Of a stretch of DNA of 64,000 bases, positions 1-12,231 are shown in pieces (the first letter of the stretch is position 1; each line of letters opens with the position of its first letter). The stretch comes from Triticum aestivum. Its lineage: Eukaryota > Streptophyta > Magnoliopsida > Poales > Poaceae. The stretch spans positions 135,438,747-135,502,746 of the forward strand of contig NC_057807.1 of NCBI RefSeq assembly GCF_018294505.1. The letters are read 5' to 3'. The notes under the pieces are model-generated. The model saw only the letters and a program-made list of their open reading frames with translations. It was not told where the DNA came from and did not search any database. The position numbers and the translations under genes are program-made.

Positions 1-1060
1 GTTTCACCGTTACGAGCACTCGTGCTTAAAGGTGGCTGGCGGGTGTCTGTCTCTCTCACTTTAGCTGAATCGAGTGTGGCTACGCCCGGTCCTTGCGAAG
101 GTTAAAACAACACTAACTTGACGAACTATCGTCCTGGTTTTGATGCGTAGGTAAGAACGGTTCTTGCTAAGCCCGTAGCAGCCACGTAAAATTTGCAACA
201 ACAAAGTAGAGGACGTCTAACTTGTTTTTGCAGGGCATGTTGTGATGTGATATGGTCAAGACGTGATGCTATATTTTATTGTATGAGATGATCATGTTTT
301 GTAACCGAGTTATCGGCAACTGGCAGGAGCCATATGGTTGTCGCTTTATTGTATCAAATGCAAGCGCCCTATAATTGCTTTACTTTATCACTAAGCGGTA
401 GCGATAGTCGTAGAAGCAATAGATGGCGTAACGACAATGATGCTACGATGGAGATCAAGGTGTCGCGCCGGTGACGATGGTGATCACGACGGTGCTTCGA
501 AGATGGAGATCACAAGCACAAGATGATGATGGCCATATCATATCACTTATATTGATTGCATGTGATGTTTATCCTTTATGCGTCTTATCTTTCTTTGATT
601 GATGGTAGCATTTTAAGATAATCTCTCACTAATTATAAAGAAGTGTTCTCCCTGAGTATGCACCGCTGTGAAAGTTCTTCGTGCTGAGACACCACGTGAT
701 GATCGGGTGTGATAGGCTCTACGTTCAAATACAACGGGTGCAAAACAGTTGCACACGCGGAATACTCAGGTTAAACTTGACGAGCCTAGCATATAACAGA
801 TATGGCCTCGGAACACGGAGACCGAAAGGTCGAGCGTGAATCATATAGTAGATATGATCAACATATTGATGTTCACCGTTGAAACTACTCCATCTCACGT
901 GACGATCGGACATGGTGTAGTTGATATGGATCACGTAATCACTTAGAGGATTAGAGGGATGTGTATCTAAGTGGGAGTTCTTAAGTAATATGATTAATTG
1001 AACTTAAATTTACCATGAACTTAGTCCTGGTAGTATTTTGCAAATTATGTTGTAGATCAA
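1..1060 (+). other. Angela element 1 untranslated leader (no gene)
   Basis: Region between the 5' LTR (outside the window) and gag. It has no sustained reading frame. It aligns in inverse orientation with 46890-47952 of the minus-strand Angela at about 99% by eye. The short open frame at 725-934 is conserved only because the two copies are so similar, and it shows no protein-like features. Confidence 0.7.
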
Positions 1061-1069
1061 TAGCTTGCG

Positions 1070-2110
1070 TTGTTGCTTTCATATGTTTATTTTGATATGT
1101 TCCTAGAGAAAATTGTGTTGAAAGATGTTAGTAGCAATGATGCGGATTGGATCCGTGATCTGAGGTTTATCCTCATTGCTGCACAGAAGAATTATGTCCT
1201 TAATGCACCGCTAGGTGACAGACCTATTGCAGGAGTAGATGCAGACGTTATGAACGTCTAGCTAGCTCAATATGATAACTACTTGATAGTTTAGTGCACC
1301 ATACTTAACGGCTTAGAATCGGGACTTCAAAGACGTTTTGAACGTCATGGACCATATAAGATGTTCCAGGTATTGAAGTTAATATTTCAAGCAAATACCC
1401 GAGTTGAGAGATATGAAGTCTCCAACAAGTTCTATAGCTAAAAGATGGAGGAGAATCGCTCAACTAGTGAGCATGTGCTCAGATTGTCTGGGTACTTCAA
1501 TCGCTTGAATCAAGTGGGAGTTAATCTTCTAGATAAGATAGGGATTGACAGAATTCTCTAGTCACCATCACTAAGTTACTAGAACTTCATGATGAACTAT
1601 AGTATGCAAGGGATGACGAAAACGATTCCCGAGCTCTTCATGATGTTGAAATCGACGAAGGTAGAAATCAAGAAAGAGCATCAAGTGTTGATGATTGACA
1701 AGACCACTAGTTTCAAGAAAAGGGCAAAGGGAAAGAAAGGGAAACTTCAAGTAGAATGGCAAACAAGTTGTCACTCCCGTGAAGAAGACCAAACTGGACC
1801 AAAGCCTGAAACTGAGTGATTACACTGCAAAGGAAATAGTCACTGGAAGTGGAAATGTCCTGAATATTTGGTGGATAAGAAGGATGGCAAAGTGAACAAG
1901 GGTATATTTGATATACAGGTTATTGATGTGTGCCTTACTAGTGTTTATAGTAGCCCCTGAGTATTTGATACTTGTTCGGTTGCTAAGATTAGTAACTCGA
2001 AACAGGAGTTACAGATTAAACAGAGACTAGTTGAAGGGGAAGTGACGATGAGTGTTGGAAATAGTTCCAAGATTGATATGATCATCATCACACACTCCCT
2101 ATATTTTTGA
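1070..2110 (+). pseudogene. gag: Angela element 1 gag (broken)
   Basis: Remnant of the copia capsid/nucleocapsid coding region. The frame reads through a UBN2-type gag region with lysine-rich stretches (KKRAKGKKGK) and ends in the zinc-knuckle segment near 1820-1860, LHCKGNSHWKWKC. The first cysteine of the CCHC knuckle is replaced by a TGA stop just after PKPETE; the matching copy near 46110-46140 keeps that cysteine. Further stops occur at about 1259, 1292 and 1440. Gag would package element RNA in cytoplasmic particles; this copy cannot be translated whole. Confidence 0.85.
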
Positions 2111-2353
2111 GATTAATGTTAAACCTAAATAAATGTTATTTGGCGTTTGAGTTGAGCATGAATATGATTTGATCATGTTTATTGTGATATGGTTATTCAT
2201 TTAAAGTTAGAGAATAAATTGTTATTCTGTTTACATGAATAAGACCTTCGATGGTCATACACCCAATGAACATAGTTTGTTGGATCTCGATCGTAGTGAT
2301 ACACATATTCATAATATTGATTCCAAAAAGATGAAAAGTTAATAATGATAGTG

Positions 2354-4490
2354 CAACTTATTTGTGGCACTGCCGTTTGGGTCATATCGGTGTAAAGCGC
2401 ATGAAGAAACTCCATAAAGATGGATTTTTGGAATCACTTGGTTATGAATCATTTGATGCTTGCGAACCGTGCCTTTTGGGCAAGATGACTAAAACTCCGT
2501 TCTCTAGAACAATGGAACGAGCTACTGCTTATTGGAAATAATACATACCGATGTATGCGATCCAATGAGTGTTGATGCTTGTGGCAAGTATCGTTATTTT
2601 CTGACCTTCACAAGATGATTTGAGAAGATATGGGTATCTACTTGATGAAACATAAGTCTGAAATAGTTGAAAAGTTCAAAGAATTTCAGAGTGAAGTGGA
2701 AAAATCATCGTAACGAGAAAATAAAGTTTCTGCGATCTGATCACGGAGACGAATATTTGAGTTACGAGTTTGGTCTTCAATTAAAACAATGTGGAATAGT
2801 TTCATAGCTCACGCCACCTGGAACACCACAACGTTATGGTGTGTCCGAACATCGTAACCGCACTTTATTGGATATGGTGCGATCTATGATGTTTCTTACT
2901 GATTTACCACTATCATTTTGGGGTTATGCATCAGAGACAGCTGCATTCACGTTTAATAGGGCACCATCTAAATCCGTTGAGACGACACCGTATGAACTAT
3001 GGTTTAGTAGTAAACCTAAGTTGTCGTTTCTTAAAGTTTGGGGCTGCAAAGCTTATGTGAAAAAGTTTCATCTTGATAAGCTCAAACCCAAATCGGAGAA
3101 GTGCGTCTTCATAGAATACCCAAAGGAAACTGTTGGGTACACCTTCTATCATAGATCCGAAGGCAAGATATTCGTTGCTAAAAATGGATCCTTTCTAGAG
3201 AAGGAGTTTCTCTCGAAAGAAGTGAGTGGGAGGAAAGTAGAACTTGATGAGGTAACTGTACCTTCTCCCTTATTGGAAAGTAGCTCATCACAAGAACCGG
3301 TTCCTGTGACAACTACACCAATTAGTGAGGAAGCTAATGATATTGATCATGAAACTTCATATCAAGTTTCTACTGAACCTCGTAGGTCTACTAGAGTAAG
3401 ATCCGCACCTAAGTGGTATGGTAATCCTATTCTGGAAGTCATGTTACTTGACCATGATGAACCTACGAACTATGAGGAAGCGATGATGAGCCCAGATTTC
3501 GCAAAATGGCTAGAGGCCATGAAATCTGAGATGGGATCCATGTATGAGAACAAAGTATGGACTTTGGTTGACTTGCTTGATGATCGGCAAGCCATTGAGA
3601 ATAAATGGATCTTTAAGAAGAAGACTGACGCTGATGGTAATGTAACTGTCTATAAAGCTCGACTTGTTGCGAAAGGTTTTCAAAAAGTTCAAGGGGTTGA
3701 CTACGATGAGACTTTCTCACCCGTAGCGATGCTTAAGTCTGTCCGAATCATGTTAGCTATTGCTGCATTTTATGATTATGAAATTTGGCCAATGGATGTC
3801 AAAACTGCATTCTTGAATGGATTTCTGGAAGAAGAGTTGTATATGATGCAGCCAGAAGGTTTTGTTGATCCAAAAGGTGCTAACAAAGTGTGCAAGCTCT
3901 AGCGATCCATTTATGGACTGGTGCAAGCATCTCGGAGTTGGAATAAACGCTTTGATAGTGTGATCAAAGCATATGGTTATATACAGACTTTTGGAGACGC
4001 CTGTATTTACAAGAAAGTGAGTGGGAGCTCTGTAGCATTTCTGATATTATATGTAGATGACATATTATTAATTGGAAATGATATAGAATTTCTGGATAGC
4101 ATAAAGGGATACTTGAATAAACGTTTTTCAATGAAAGACCTCGGTGAAGCTGCTTACATATTGAGTATCAAGATCTATTGAGATAGATCAAGACGCTTGA
4201 TAAGTTTTTTCAATAAATACATACCTTGTCAAGATTTTGAAGTAGTTCAAAATGGAACATTCAAAGAAAGAGTTCTTGCCTGTGTTGCAAAGGTATGAAA
4301 TTGAGTAAGACTCAAATCCCGACCACGGCAGAAAATAGAAAGAGAATGAAAGTCATTCCCTATGCATCAGTCGTAGGTTCTATAAAAGTATGCCATGGAC
4401 CAGACCTATTGTATACTCTGCCCTGGTTTGGCAAAGGAGTACAATTTTGATCTAGAAGTAGATCACTAGACATTGGTCAAAATTATCCAT
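2354..4490 (+). pseudogene. pol: Angela element 1 pol remnant: integrase, reverse transcriptase, RNase H (broken)
   Basis: Copia-order pol. A GAG_pre-integrase segment (HCRLGHIGVKRMKKL, about 2370-2420) is followed by broken integrase core. The longest open stretch, 2841-3902, holds the integrase C-terminal part and the N-terminal half of reverse transcriptase (GVDYDETFSPV, MDVKTAFLNG). A TAG stop at 3900-3902 is followed in the same frame by RT residues 3903-4181, including the catalytic YVDD in LILYVDDILLIGND. Beyond 4181 only fragments of RNase H remain. Domain order integrase before RT is diagnostic of Ty1/copia. Confidence 0.92.
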
Positions 4491-4919
4491 AGTGGGATAA
4501 GGATATGTTTCTCAATTGTGGAGGTGACAAAAGGTTCGTCGTAAAGGGTTACATGGATACAAGTTTTTGGCACTGATCCAGATGACTCTAAGTCTTAATC
4601 TGGATACATATTGAAAGTGGGAGCAATTAGCTAGAGTAGCTCCGTGCAGAGCATTGTAGACATAGAATATTTGCAAAATACATACGGCTCTGAGTATGAC
4701 AGACCCGTTGACTAAGCTTCTCTCACGAGCAAAACAATGATCACACCTTAGTGCTCTTTGGGTGTTAATCACATAGTGATGTGAACTAGATTATTGACTC
4801 TATTAAACCCTTTGGGTGTTGGTCACATGACGATGTGAACTATGGGTGTTAATCATATATAGATATGAATATTGATGTTAAATCACATGGTGATGTGAAC
4901 TAGAATATTGACTCTAGTG

Positions 4920-4931
4920 CAAGTGGGAGAC
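4920..4931 (+). other. Polypurine tract of Angela element 1
   Basis: Purine-rich AAGTGGGAGA immediately upstream of the 3' LTR. It is the plus-strand DNA primer site for reverse transcription. The same tract occurs in reverse complement next to the minus-strand LTR at 17072. Confidence 0.8.
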
Positions 4932-6652
4932 TGAAGGAAATATGCCCTAGAGGCAATAATAAAGTTATTATTTATTTCCTTATTTCATGATAAATGTTTA
5001 TTATTCATGCTAGAATTGTATTGATCGGAAATATAATACATGTGTGAATACATAGACCAACATAACGTCACTAGTATGCCTCTACTTGACTAGCTCATTA
5101 ATCAAAGATGGTTATGTTTCCTAACCATAGACATGTGTTGTCATTTGATTAATGGGATCACATCATTAGGAGAATGATGTGATTGACATGACCCATTCCG
5201 TTAGCCTAGCACTTGATCGTTTAGTATGTTGCTATTGCTTTCTTCATGACTTATACATGTTCCTGTAACTATGAGATTATGCAACTCCCGTTTACCAGAG
5301 GAACACTTTGGGTGCTACCAAATGTCACAACGTAACTGGGTGATTATAAAGGAGCACTACAGGTGTCTCCAAAGGTACATGTTGGGTTGCGTATTACAAG
5401 ATTAGGTTTTGTCACTCCGATTGTCGGAGAGGTATCTCTGGGCCCTCTCGGTAATGCACATCACTATAAGCCTTGCAAGCAATGTAGCTAATGAGTTAGT
5501 TATGGAATGATGCATTACGTAACGAGTAAAGAGACTTGCCGGTAACGAGATTGAACTAGGTATTGGATACCGATGATCGAATCTCGGGCAAGTAACATAC
5601 CGATGACAAAGGGAACAAAGTATGTTGTTATGCGGTTTGACCGATAAAGATCTTCGTAGAATATGTAGGAGCCAATATGGGCATCCAGGTTTCGCTATTG
5701 GTTATTAACCAAGAATAGTTCTAGGTCATGTCTACATAGTTCTCGAACCCGTAGGGTCCGCACGCTTAAGGTTTCGATGATAGTTATATTATGAGTTTAT
5801 GAGTTTTGATGTACCGAAGGAGTTCGGAGTCCCGGATGAGATCGGGGACATGACGAAGAGTCTCGAAATGGTCGAGACGCAAAGATCGATATATTGGACG
5901 ACTATATTCAGAGTTCGGAAAGGTTCCGAGTGATTCGGGTATTTTTCGGAGTACCGGAGAGTTACGGGAATTCGTTGGGGAGTATATGGGCCTTATTGGG
6001 CCATACGGGAATAGAGGAGAGAGGCCAAAAGGAAGGAGGCCTATGCCCCCCTCTGGTCCGAATTGGACAAGGGGTGCAGCCCCCTTTCCTTCTTCCTCTC
6101 CCCCTCCTACTCCAACAAGGGAGGTGGAATCCTACTAGGACTAGGGAGTCCTAGTAGGACTCCACACTTGGCGCGCCCCCTCCTAGGGCCGGCCTCCTCC
6201 CCCCTTGCTCCTTTATATACGGGGGCAGGGGGGCACCCCATGACACACAAGTTGATCTACGGATCGTTCCTTAGCCATGTGCGGTGCCCTCCTCCACCAT
6301 ATTCCACCTCGGTCATATCGTCGCGGAGTTTAGGCGAAGCCCTGCATCGGTAGAACATCATCATCGTCACCACGCCGTCGTGCTGACGGAACTCATCCCC
6401 GACGCTTTGCTGGATCGGAGCCCGGGGATCGTCATCGAGCTGAACGTGTGCTGAACTCGGAGGTGCCGTACGTTCGGTACTTGGATCGGTCGGATCGTGA
6501 AGACATATGACTACATCAACCGCGTTGTCATAACGCTTCCGCTTACGGTCTACGAGGGTACGTGGACAATACTCTCCCCTCTTGTTGCTATGCCATCACC
6601 ATGATCTTGCGTGTGCATAGATTTTTTTTTGAAATTACTACGTTCCCCTACA
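4932..6652 (+). repeat. Angela element 1 3' LTR (1721 bp)
   Basis: Begins TGAAGGAAATATGCCCTAG and ends TTCCCCTACA, so it keeps TG..CA termini. A TATA-like box (TTTATATA, about 6212-6219) lies in the GC-rich second half, as in other Angela LTRs. Short open frames at 5894-6154 and 6063-6353 are chance frames in the LTR. By eye it is noticeably more diverged (roughly 90%) from the LTRs of the minus-strand Angela than its internal 5' region is. Confidence 0.93.
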
Positions 6653-6979
6653 CTTTTCGTCCTGGGCGGGCCAGAGACGCAGCTGCATGACATTCTTTGG
6701 GCCGTCCATGACGGAAAAAACCGTGGTAGAAGCCTGGGCGAGGAAAATATCAGGGTGTTCCCGGTTACGGTGGGTGGTCGGGGCCGAGCGATGCACGGAG
6801 GTTTCCGCGTTTCTCTCGTACACGCACGCGCGTGGGTGCGAGGCATTGGGCTCTAACTGAACCCGAGCGATTGCACTGCAGGCTACGCGTTACTGAACCC
6901 GAGCGATCGATCGATGGCTGTTAACTGAACCCGATCGAGCGATTCCTTTGCTACTGCTGCTAACTAAAGCCGATCGATG

Positions 6980-7370
6980 CTGCCTCTGGATGAACAGTGA
7001 GCATTGCAGGGGGGTTTGGATGAACAGTGAGCGGTGGAGGTGGATGAACAGGACCCCAAATGATCGAGCCGGTTGGGGCTGGATGAACAGGACCCCATGG
7101 AGGGCTGGATGAACAAGACGACCCCGTGGAGGGCTGGATGAATAGTAGATGGTGGAGGGGTGGATGAATAGTAGCCCGTGGAGGGGTGGTTGAACAGGAG
7201 CCTATGGAGTGAGGTGGTTGACTAGTAGCCGGTGGAGTAGCGCGCGGTGGAGGCTGGATGAACAGGAGCTCGTGGATGAACAGTCGCGGGTGGAGGCTGG
7301 AGGAGGTCGACGGTGGATGAACAGTAGCCCGTGGAGGCTGGAGGAGGTCGACGGTGGAGATGAACAGTAT
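6980..7370. repeat. GATGAACAG-containing minisatellite in CACTA copy 1
   Basis: Irregular tandem units of about 25-35 bp built around GGATGAACAG followed by GAGCCCGTGGAGG-like text. The same array occurs at about 51860-52290 in the second CACTA copy. Subterminal repeats of this kind are the usual transposase-binding zones of CACTA elements; that role is inferred here. Confidence 0.75.
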
Positions 7371-8220
7371 CCTGTGGAGTCCCGTTTTGCGGTATGCCAC
7401 ACCCCTCCCGATGAACAGGACCCCCGTTTCGACCGTAGCGCTCCAACACAAGTCTGTTTCCACCGTTTTGCGGTACGCCACACCCCTCCCGATCAATAGG
7501 ACCTCGTTTAGACCGTAGGAGGTCCAACACAAGTCCGTTTCCTCCGTTTTGCGCTATGCCAGCCCCCTCCCAATGAACATGATCCCGTTTCGAACGTGGT
7601 TGGTCGAACACAAGGCCGTTTCCTCCGTTCTGCGGTACGCCATGCCTCGTTTCCATCGGCTGTTTCGTCCATGCCCTCCTAATGAACACGACGACGCATT
7701 CCGTTCTGACCCAGCCGGTTGGCTCCCCATGAACACGACGATGACGTTGTTTCTCCGTTCCGACCCAGCCATGTACATGAGTCCTGGCCGTATGTATGTG
7801 CGAGTAGGCGTTCGAGACCCCGCCCGTATGTACGTATGTGGCTGTATTTTCTTTCTTACTCACTGGCCGCTGTACGTACGTGTACATGCTACGTGCGCGC
7901 CTCTACTACAACACGTGTGTGCCTCTACATCGATCAGTATGTACGTACACGTTCGCGACCAGAATGACAATGCTACGTATGCTTCGACCAGGTGGGTCCC
8001 GACTGTCAGGCACTTCTTTGCGTGCGAAGATGTAGCTGGTGGGTCCCAACAATCAGGGGGCGAATCATTTTTCTTTTTGCCCGGACGCACATTCCTTGCG
8101 TGCGAAGATGTAGCTGGTGGGTCCCAGCAGTCAGGGGGAATGTTTTTTTCATGAAATATGGTGGCCCATCCGGTGGGTCCCCACTGTCAGGTGGAGGAAT
8201 AATTATTTTGTGCGTAATAA

Positions 8221-10200
8221 GGAGGCACTTCCTTGCGGTTGCCGTGGACCCAGCTGTCAGCATCTCCACGTACAGTACTCTTCCGATGGAAGTCGTTCCT
8301 TGACCATGTTGACCACACCGCACCGAGAGCACCAGGGTGGTGCACGACGGCGAGGCCTAGGAAGGGGACGACGCGGAGCCGGGGAAGACGCGGCAGTGGA
8401 AGCCCGCGCGGAGAGGAGTATGAGGGTTCACTGGTTCGGCTGTGGTGTGAGGCTGCCGTCGCCGCAGGGCCTGGCCAGCGGTGGGAATAGTAGGGGGCGG
8501 TGAGGCCTCCGCGGCAGCACAGCCGGCCACGGGAGGCAGGAGCATGCGGCACGACCGGCGCTGGTTTGGGCGGCTGGAGCAAGAAGACCAAAGGTTGAAG
8601 AAGCACTATGGCCGTTGGATGGACATCGTTCGGTCACTGGAGCTAGAATCGTTCATATTGACTAAGTTGACAAAGCCCTCCGTCCCTGTCAACTTAGTAG
8701 GCCCACAAGTCAGCCTCCCACCAAGGTGGGTCCTAGCTAGCAAGGGGAGTATTAATTTTTTTTGTGCGTAATAAGGAGGCACTTCCGGTGGGTCTGAGCT
8801 GACAGCAGGGGGAACATTTTTTTCGCGAAATATGGTGGCCCGTCCGGTGGGTCCCAGCAGTCAGGGGGGAAACGATTTTTTTCGTGAAATACGGTGGCCC
8901 GTCCGGTGGGTCCCTGCTGTCAGGTGGAGGAATAATTATTTTGCACGTAATAAGGAGGCACTTCCTTGCGGCTGCCGTGGACCCAACTATCAGCCTCTCC
9001 ACGTACAATACTCTTCCGATGGAAGTCGGTCGTTGACCACATTGACCACGCCGCACCGAGAGCACCACGGCGGTGGACGACTGCGAGGCCGAGGAAGGGG
9101 ACAATGCGGAGCGGGGAAGACGCGGCAGTGGATGCCCACAAGGAGAGGAGTACGAGGGTTCACTGGTTCAGCTGCGGTGTGAGGTTGCCATCGCCGCAGA
9201 ATAACAGGGGGTGTGGGTGAGTGGAGGGATGACCTGGCCAGCGGTGGGAGTAGTAGGGGGCGGTGAGGCCTCCGCGGCAGCATAGCCGGCCATGGGAAGC
9301 AGGAGCAGGCGGCACGACCGATGCTGCTTTGGGCGGCTGGAGCAAGAAGACCAGAGGTTGAAGAAGCACTACGGCCGTTGGATGAACATCATACGGTCAC
9401 TGGAGCTAGAATCTTTCATATATTGACTAAGTTGACAAAGTCCTCCGTCCCTGTCAACTTAGTAGGCCCACAAGACAGCCTCCCACTATGTTGGGTCCCA
9501 GCTGGCAGGGGGTATTCATTTTTTTGTGCGCAATAAGAAGGCACTTCCTTGCATGCGAAGATATAGTTGGTGGGTCCGACCTGTCAGCGAAGGGAACTTT
9601 TTTTCGTGAAATATAGAGGCCCTTCCGGCGGATCCCAGATGTCAGGTGGAGGAATCATTATTTTGTGCATAATAAGAAGGCATTTCCTTGTATGCGGCCA
9701 TGAACCCAGCTGTCAGCCTCTCCATGTACAGTCCAGTTCCGATGGATGTCGTTCGTTGACCATGTTGACCACGCTGCACCGAGAGCACCAGGGCGGTGGA
9801 CGATGGCGAGGCCTACAAAGGGAACGACACAGAGCCGGGGAAGACACGACAGTGGCTGCCCACGCGGTGGAGAGTACGAGGGTTGACTGGTTTGGCTGTC
9901 GTCGCCGAAAAATAACAGGAGGCGTGGGTGAGTAGAGGGATAAACAGGCCAGGGATGCGAGTATGATGGGGCCGTGAGGCCTGCCCGGCAGCACAGCCTA
10001 CCACGGGAGGCGGGAGCAGGTGGTTTCGACGGCGCTGGTTTGGGCGGCTAGGCCAGGAAGATCAGTGACTGAAGAAGCACGATTGCCGTTAGATTGACAT
10101 CTAACGGTCTGACGCTGGTAGAGTCGATTGTTGACTAAGTTTCTTTTTTGAGAAACCTTGTGTACGCATGAACTTAATTAGTAGGCCCACAAGTCAGCCT
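8221..10200. repeat. Three tandem ~725-bp units in CACTA copy 1
   Basis: Units begin near 8221, 8956 and 9678, each with GGAGGCACTTCCTTG or a variant followed by a GGACCCAGCTGTCAG-like segment. They then run through a TTGACCAYRTTGACCAC segment and a GGAGCTAGAATC segment before repeating. Spacing is 735 and 722 bp. The equivalent array in copy 2 begins near 53129, 53885 and 54530. Confidence 0.8.
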
Positions 10201-11171
10201 CCAAATCTGTGGCAGACAACATAGAGCCCATTTGCTATTTTTTAATAATTTGCAGCCCATTTGCTAATTCTTAAGTAATTTATTACGACCCATTTTCTGC
10301 CTAGGACCACGGTCAAAAAGTTCAACCTTATTTTGCATATTTTGATGGAGTCCGAACTATTGTAATCCCGAAATGATAAACATTTTTAAGAACTTATTGA
10401 TTTACCAAAAAATCATTTTGTTTTTGTAAGAAAATAAGACGTGGGACAATTGAGTTGGTTTAAAGAAAAACCAGTGGTAAAAAAATCAGCGCTGGGAGGG
10501 AAAACAACAGCAAAAATAAGGATGTAAATATGAAAAGGGACTTTTATGTACTTTTAATATAATCATACATGTATATGAACTAGTAAAACTATAGGTAGAG
10601 ATTAGAAAACGGATGTAGGACATGCGTTTCAAGAGGAAAATAGAACTGGGCTGTGTGTTTGATTCAATAAAAAAACTGCCTGCAGATGTTGTAAGACAAA
10701 ATATAACTAACGCTGGCGGGCCAGAGGCCAGTAGATACCTACTGGATCTCTGTGCCCCATTGTTGTCATGGGATGGGCCTGTTAAAAACAAAACCAAGCC
10801 TGGGCAGTCTACAACCCAGTTGAAACTTGCTCGACCTGAAAAGCAATATACATGCTCAATAAACGAGAGAATTCTGCAAGTATAGACTGATAACTGGATG
10901 CAGCAGGGATATTGTTTTTTCATCATGATAATAAGTGCATGCACTTGTTTCAAAAAAATTGGAGAACTGGGAATTCGAACGACAGGTGCTTATGCTACTC
11001 ATCAAATAAAAATCAGGTGCCTGAAAATTTGTTTCGAAACAAATGATTCAGCTTTATATCCACGTCGACCCTCGGCATGATGGTTGGAGGCAAATGCAAG
11101 TTCATACCAAAAGATCGTTAACAACAACACCAACTTGCGGATGACAAGGTAGTACAAGTGCCAATACCAAA
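10200..11171. other. CACTA 3' subterminal sequence, no gene
   Basis: AT-richer sequence with repeated CCCATTTGCT motifs (10225-10300), then a stretch (about 10620-11075) that resembles the distal part of wheat CACTA elements from memory. No open frame here has protein-like character. Nothing else is recognisable up to the NAC gene stop at 11172. Confidence 0.5.
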
Positions 11172-11906
11172 CTAACTTATAATCTTTTTACTCCTGGCCC
11201 TAGTGTTCATTTGGTAGAAAATCTTGCAGAGGACCAGCTCCCGCTCCTTCTCTTGCTCCAGGTCCCCGAGGTGGTACTTGTGCATCACCCAGTTGGTCCT
11301 CTGCTGGTCGAAGTTCTTGTTGGTGTGCAGCACCAGAACCTTTTTGCTGCCCGTCTGCCGGCCGTTGACCATCACCGGCAAGGTATTGCCGGTCTTGTGC
11401 CACATCGCGTGCATGCCGCACTCCGATTGTATCTTGCGACACATCCACGTGCCCCTTTTGAACGCCCTGGAATTGCGCTGGAAGAAATGCTTGCTTAGGC
11501 CACTCAGTGTGATACCTGCAGTATTGTCGAATACAGGTTTTAGTGTACGTAGTTGGCATTTTCATAACATCTTTGGCATGTTGCAGTCACTTGTTTCACT
11601 TTTTATTAACTGTCAGATTGTAGTTGCTTCACCAGGTCTGCGTCTAAAAAGAAAAATAGAGCTATAAACAAAGGAATGTGTTTGTGCAAGTAGACGACCG
11701 ATCGGTGTCTTACCTGGAAGTTTCTCAGGATGGGTGTAGCATATGCCGTGCTCGCCATCGATGGTTGGTATGAACAAATCGATGAGAGGGTGAGATTCCG
11801 CGCCGTCAGCACTCACTTTGGCCTCAAGGTGCTCGATCAGCTCCTGATCCGTGGATCGAACTTGATGCCAGCCGGCAGCACTGGCCAATCCTTCTTCGAC
11901 TTGCAT
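11172..11906 (-). CDS. Short NAC-domain transcription factor (two exons, 178 aa)
   Basis: Plant-specific NAC DNA-binding domain, expected to act in the nucleus. Exon 1 is 11906-11714, the intron uses GT at 11713 and AG before 11515, and exon 2 is 11515-11172; the phase-1 join keeps the frame. Residues 12-30 ([19 protein letters not shown]) match subdomain A, though the usual leading LPPG is missing. Residues 39-65 contain [13 protein letters not shown] and [10 protein letters not shown]. Residues 104-165 contain [21 protein letters not shown] and [10 protein letters not shown]. Similarity is to the NAC subgroup that includes SND2/ANAC075 and SOG1. An in-frame TAA lies two codons before the ATG. 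The protein stops just after the NAC domain, so it has no activation region and could be a dominant-negative regulator, a truncated gene or a captured fragment. No internal stop is seen. Confidence 0.82.
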
Positions 11907-12160
11907 CGGTTAATTCCAGTTATATGGTACTCAATGTATGATCAATCGACTGCTTTAAGTGAATGATGAAAGATTTCGACAGATAAGTGGTACTCCAAAT
12001 CTGAAGTCCAGAATACCCAAACACATTGCCAGGATTCTTGTATCACCTCACGTGCAGCGTGTTGTCACGTCAATTCAATGTGTGGACATGATGAATAATT
12101 TGACCGACATATACTAGTACTACTACTGTACTACTTACTAGTCGTATTTAGTGTCATATT

Positions 12161-12231
12161 TTAACCATAGGTTTAACTAACAAGTACGCACTTGAAGCCT
12201 AATTTAACCATAGGTTTAACTAACAAGTACG
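12161..12231. repeat. 28-bp direct repeat, two copies
   Basis: The 28-bp unit starting TTAACCATAGGTTTAACTAA occurs at 12161-12188 and again at 12204-12231, separated by 15 bp. It overlaps the last codons of the F-box pseudogene, so the repeat has extended or duplicated its 3' end. Confidence 0.85.

Larger units (their letters stand above)
1..6652 (+). mobile_element. Angela-type Ty1/copia retrotransposon (element 1), 5' end outside window
   Basis: Plus-strand copia element of the Angela/BARE/WIS group. The window begins in its untranslated leader; gag, integrase and reverse transcriptase remnants follow, then a purine-rich tract and a 1.7-kb 3' LTR. Its first 2237 bp are nearly identical to 47952-45715 in the other Angela element, in inverse orientation. 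The LTR ends in CA at 6652 and CACTA sequence begins directly, so this element inserted into a CACTA transposon. The 5 bp after the LTR (CTTTT, 6653-6657) would be its right target duplication; the left copy lies outside the window. Many stops make it non-autonomous. Confidence 0.93.
6653..11080. mobile_element. Non-autonomous CACTA transposon, copy 1 (left part displaced by Angela insertion)
   Basis: From 6653 the sequence runs parallel to the CACTA copy that starts with a recognisable CACTACAAAAAAAG terminus at 51347. It shares a GATGAACAG-rich array, motifs such as GGTGGGTCCC and CTGTCAGG, and three tandem units of about 725 bp. The left terminus is not visible because the Angela LTR abuts it. 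I place the right limit where CACTA-like text ends, near 11080; no right CACTA terminus was found. No transposase reading frame is present, so any mobility would need a helper. GC-rich chance frames between 6.6 and 9.9 kb are not counted as genes. Confidence 0.75.

Noticed and set aside
5894..6353. Open frames in the Angela 3' LTR
   Set aside because: They lie in LTR sequence that is also present, in other frames, in the other LTRs; no protein character.
6960..9994. Many long open frames on both strands in the CACTA region
   Set aside because: They follow GC-rich tandem repeats, overlap on both strands, and contain only repeat-derived Arg/Pro/Ser-rich text.
10622..10885. 87-codon frame near the CACTA copy 1 end
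   Set aside because: Sequence resembles the distal part of CACTA elements, and an overlapping frame exists on the other strand.
11200..11667. Plus-strand frames opposite the NAC gene and a third-frame minus ORF
   Set aside because: Shadows of exon 2; the NAC frame has clear family motifs and a phase-correct intron.
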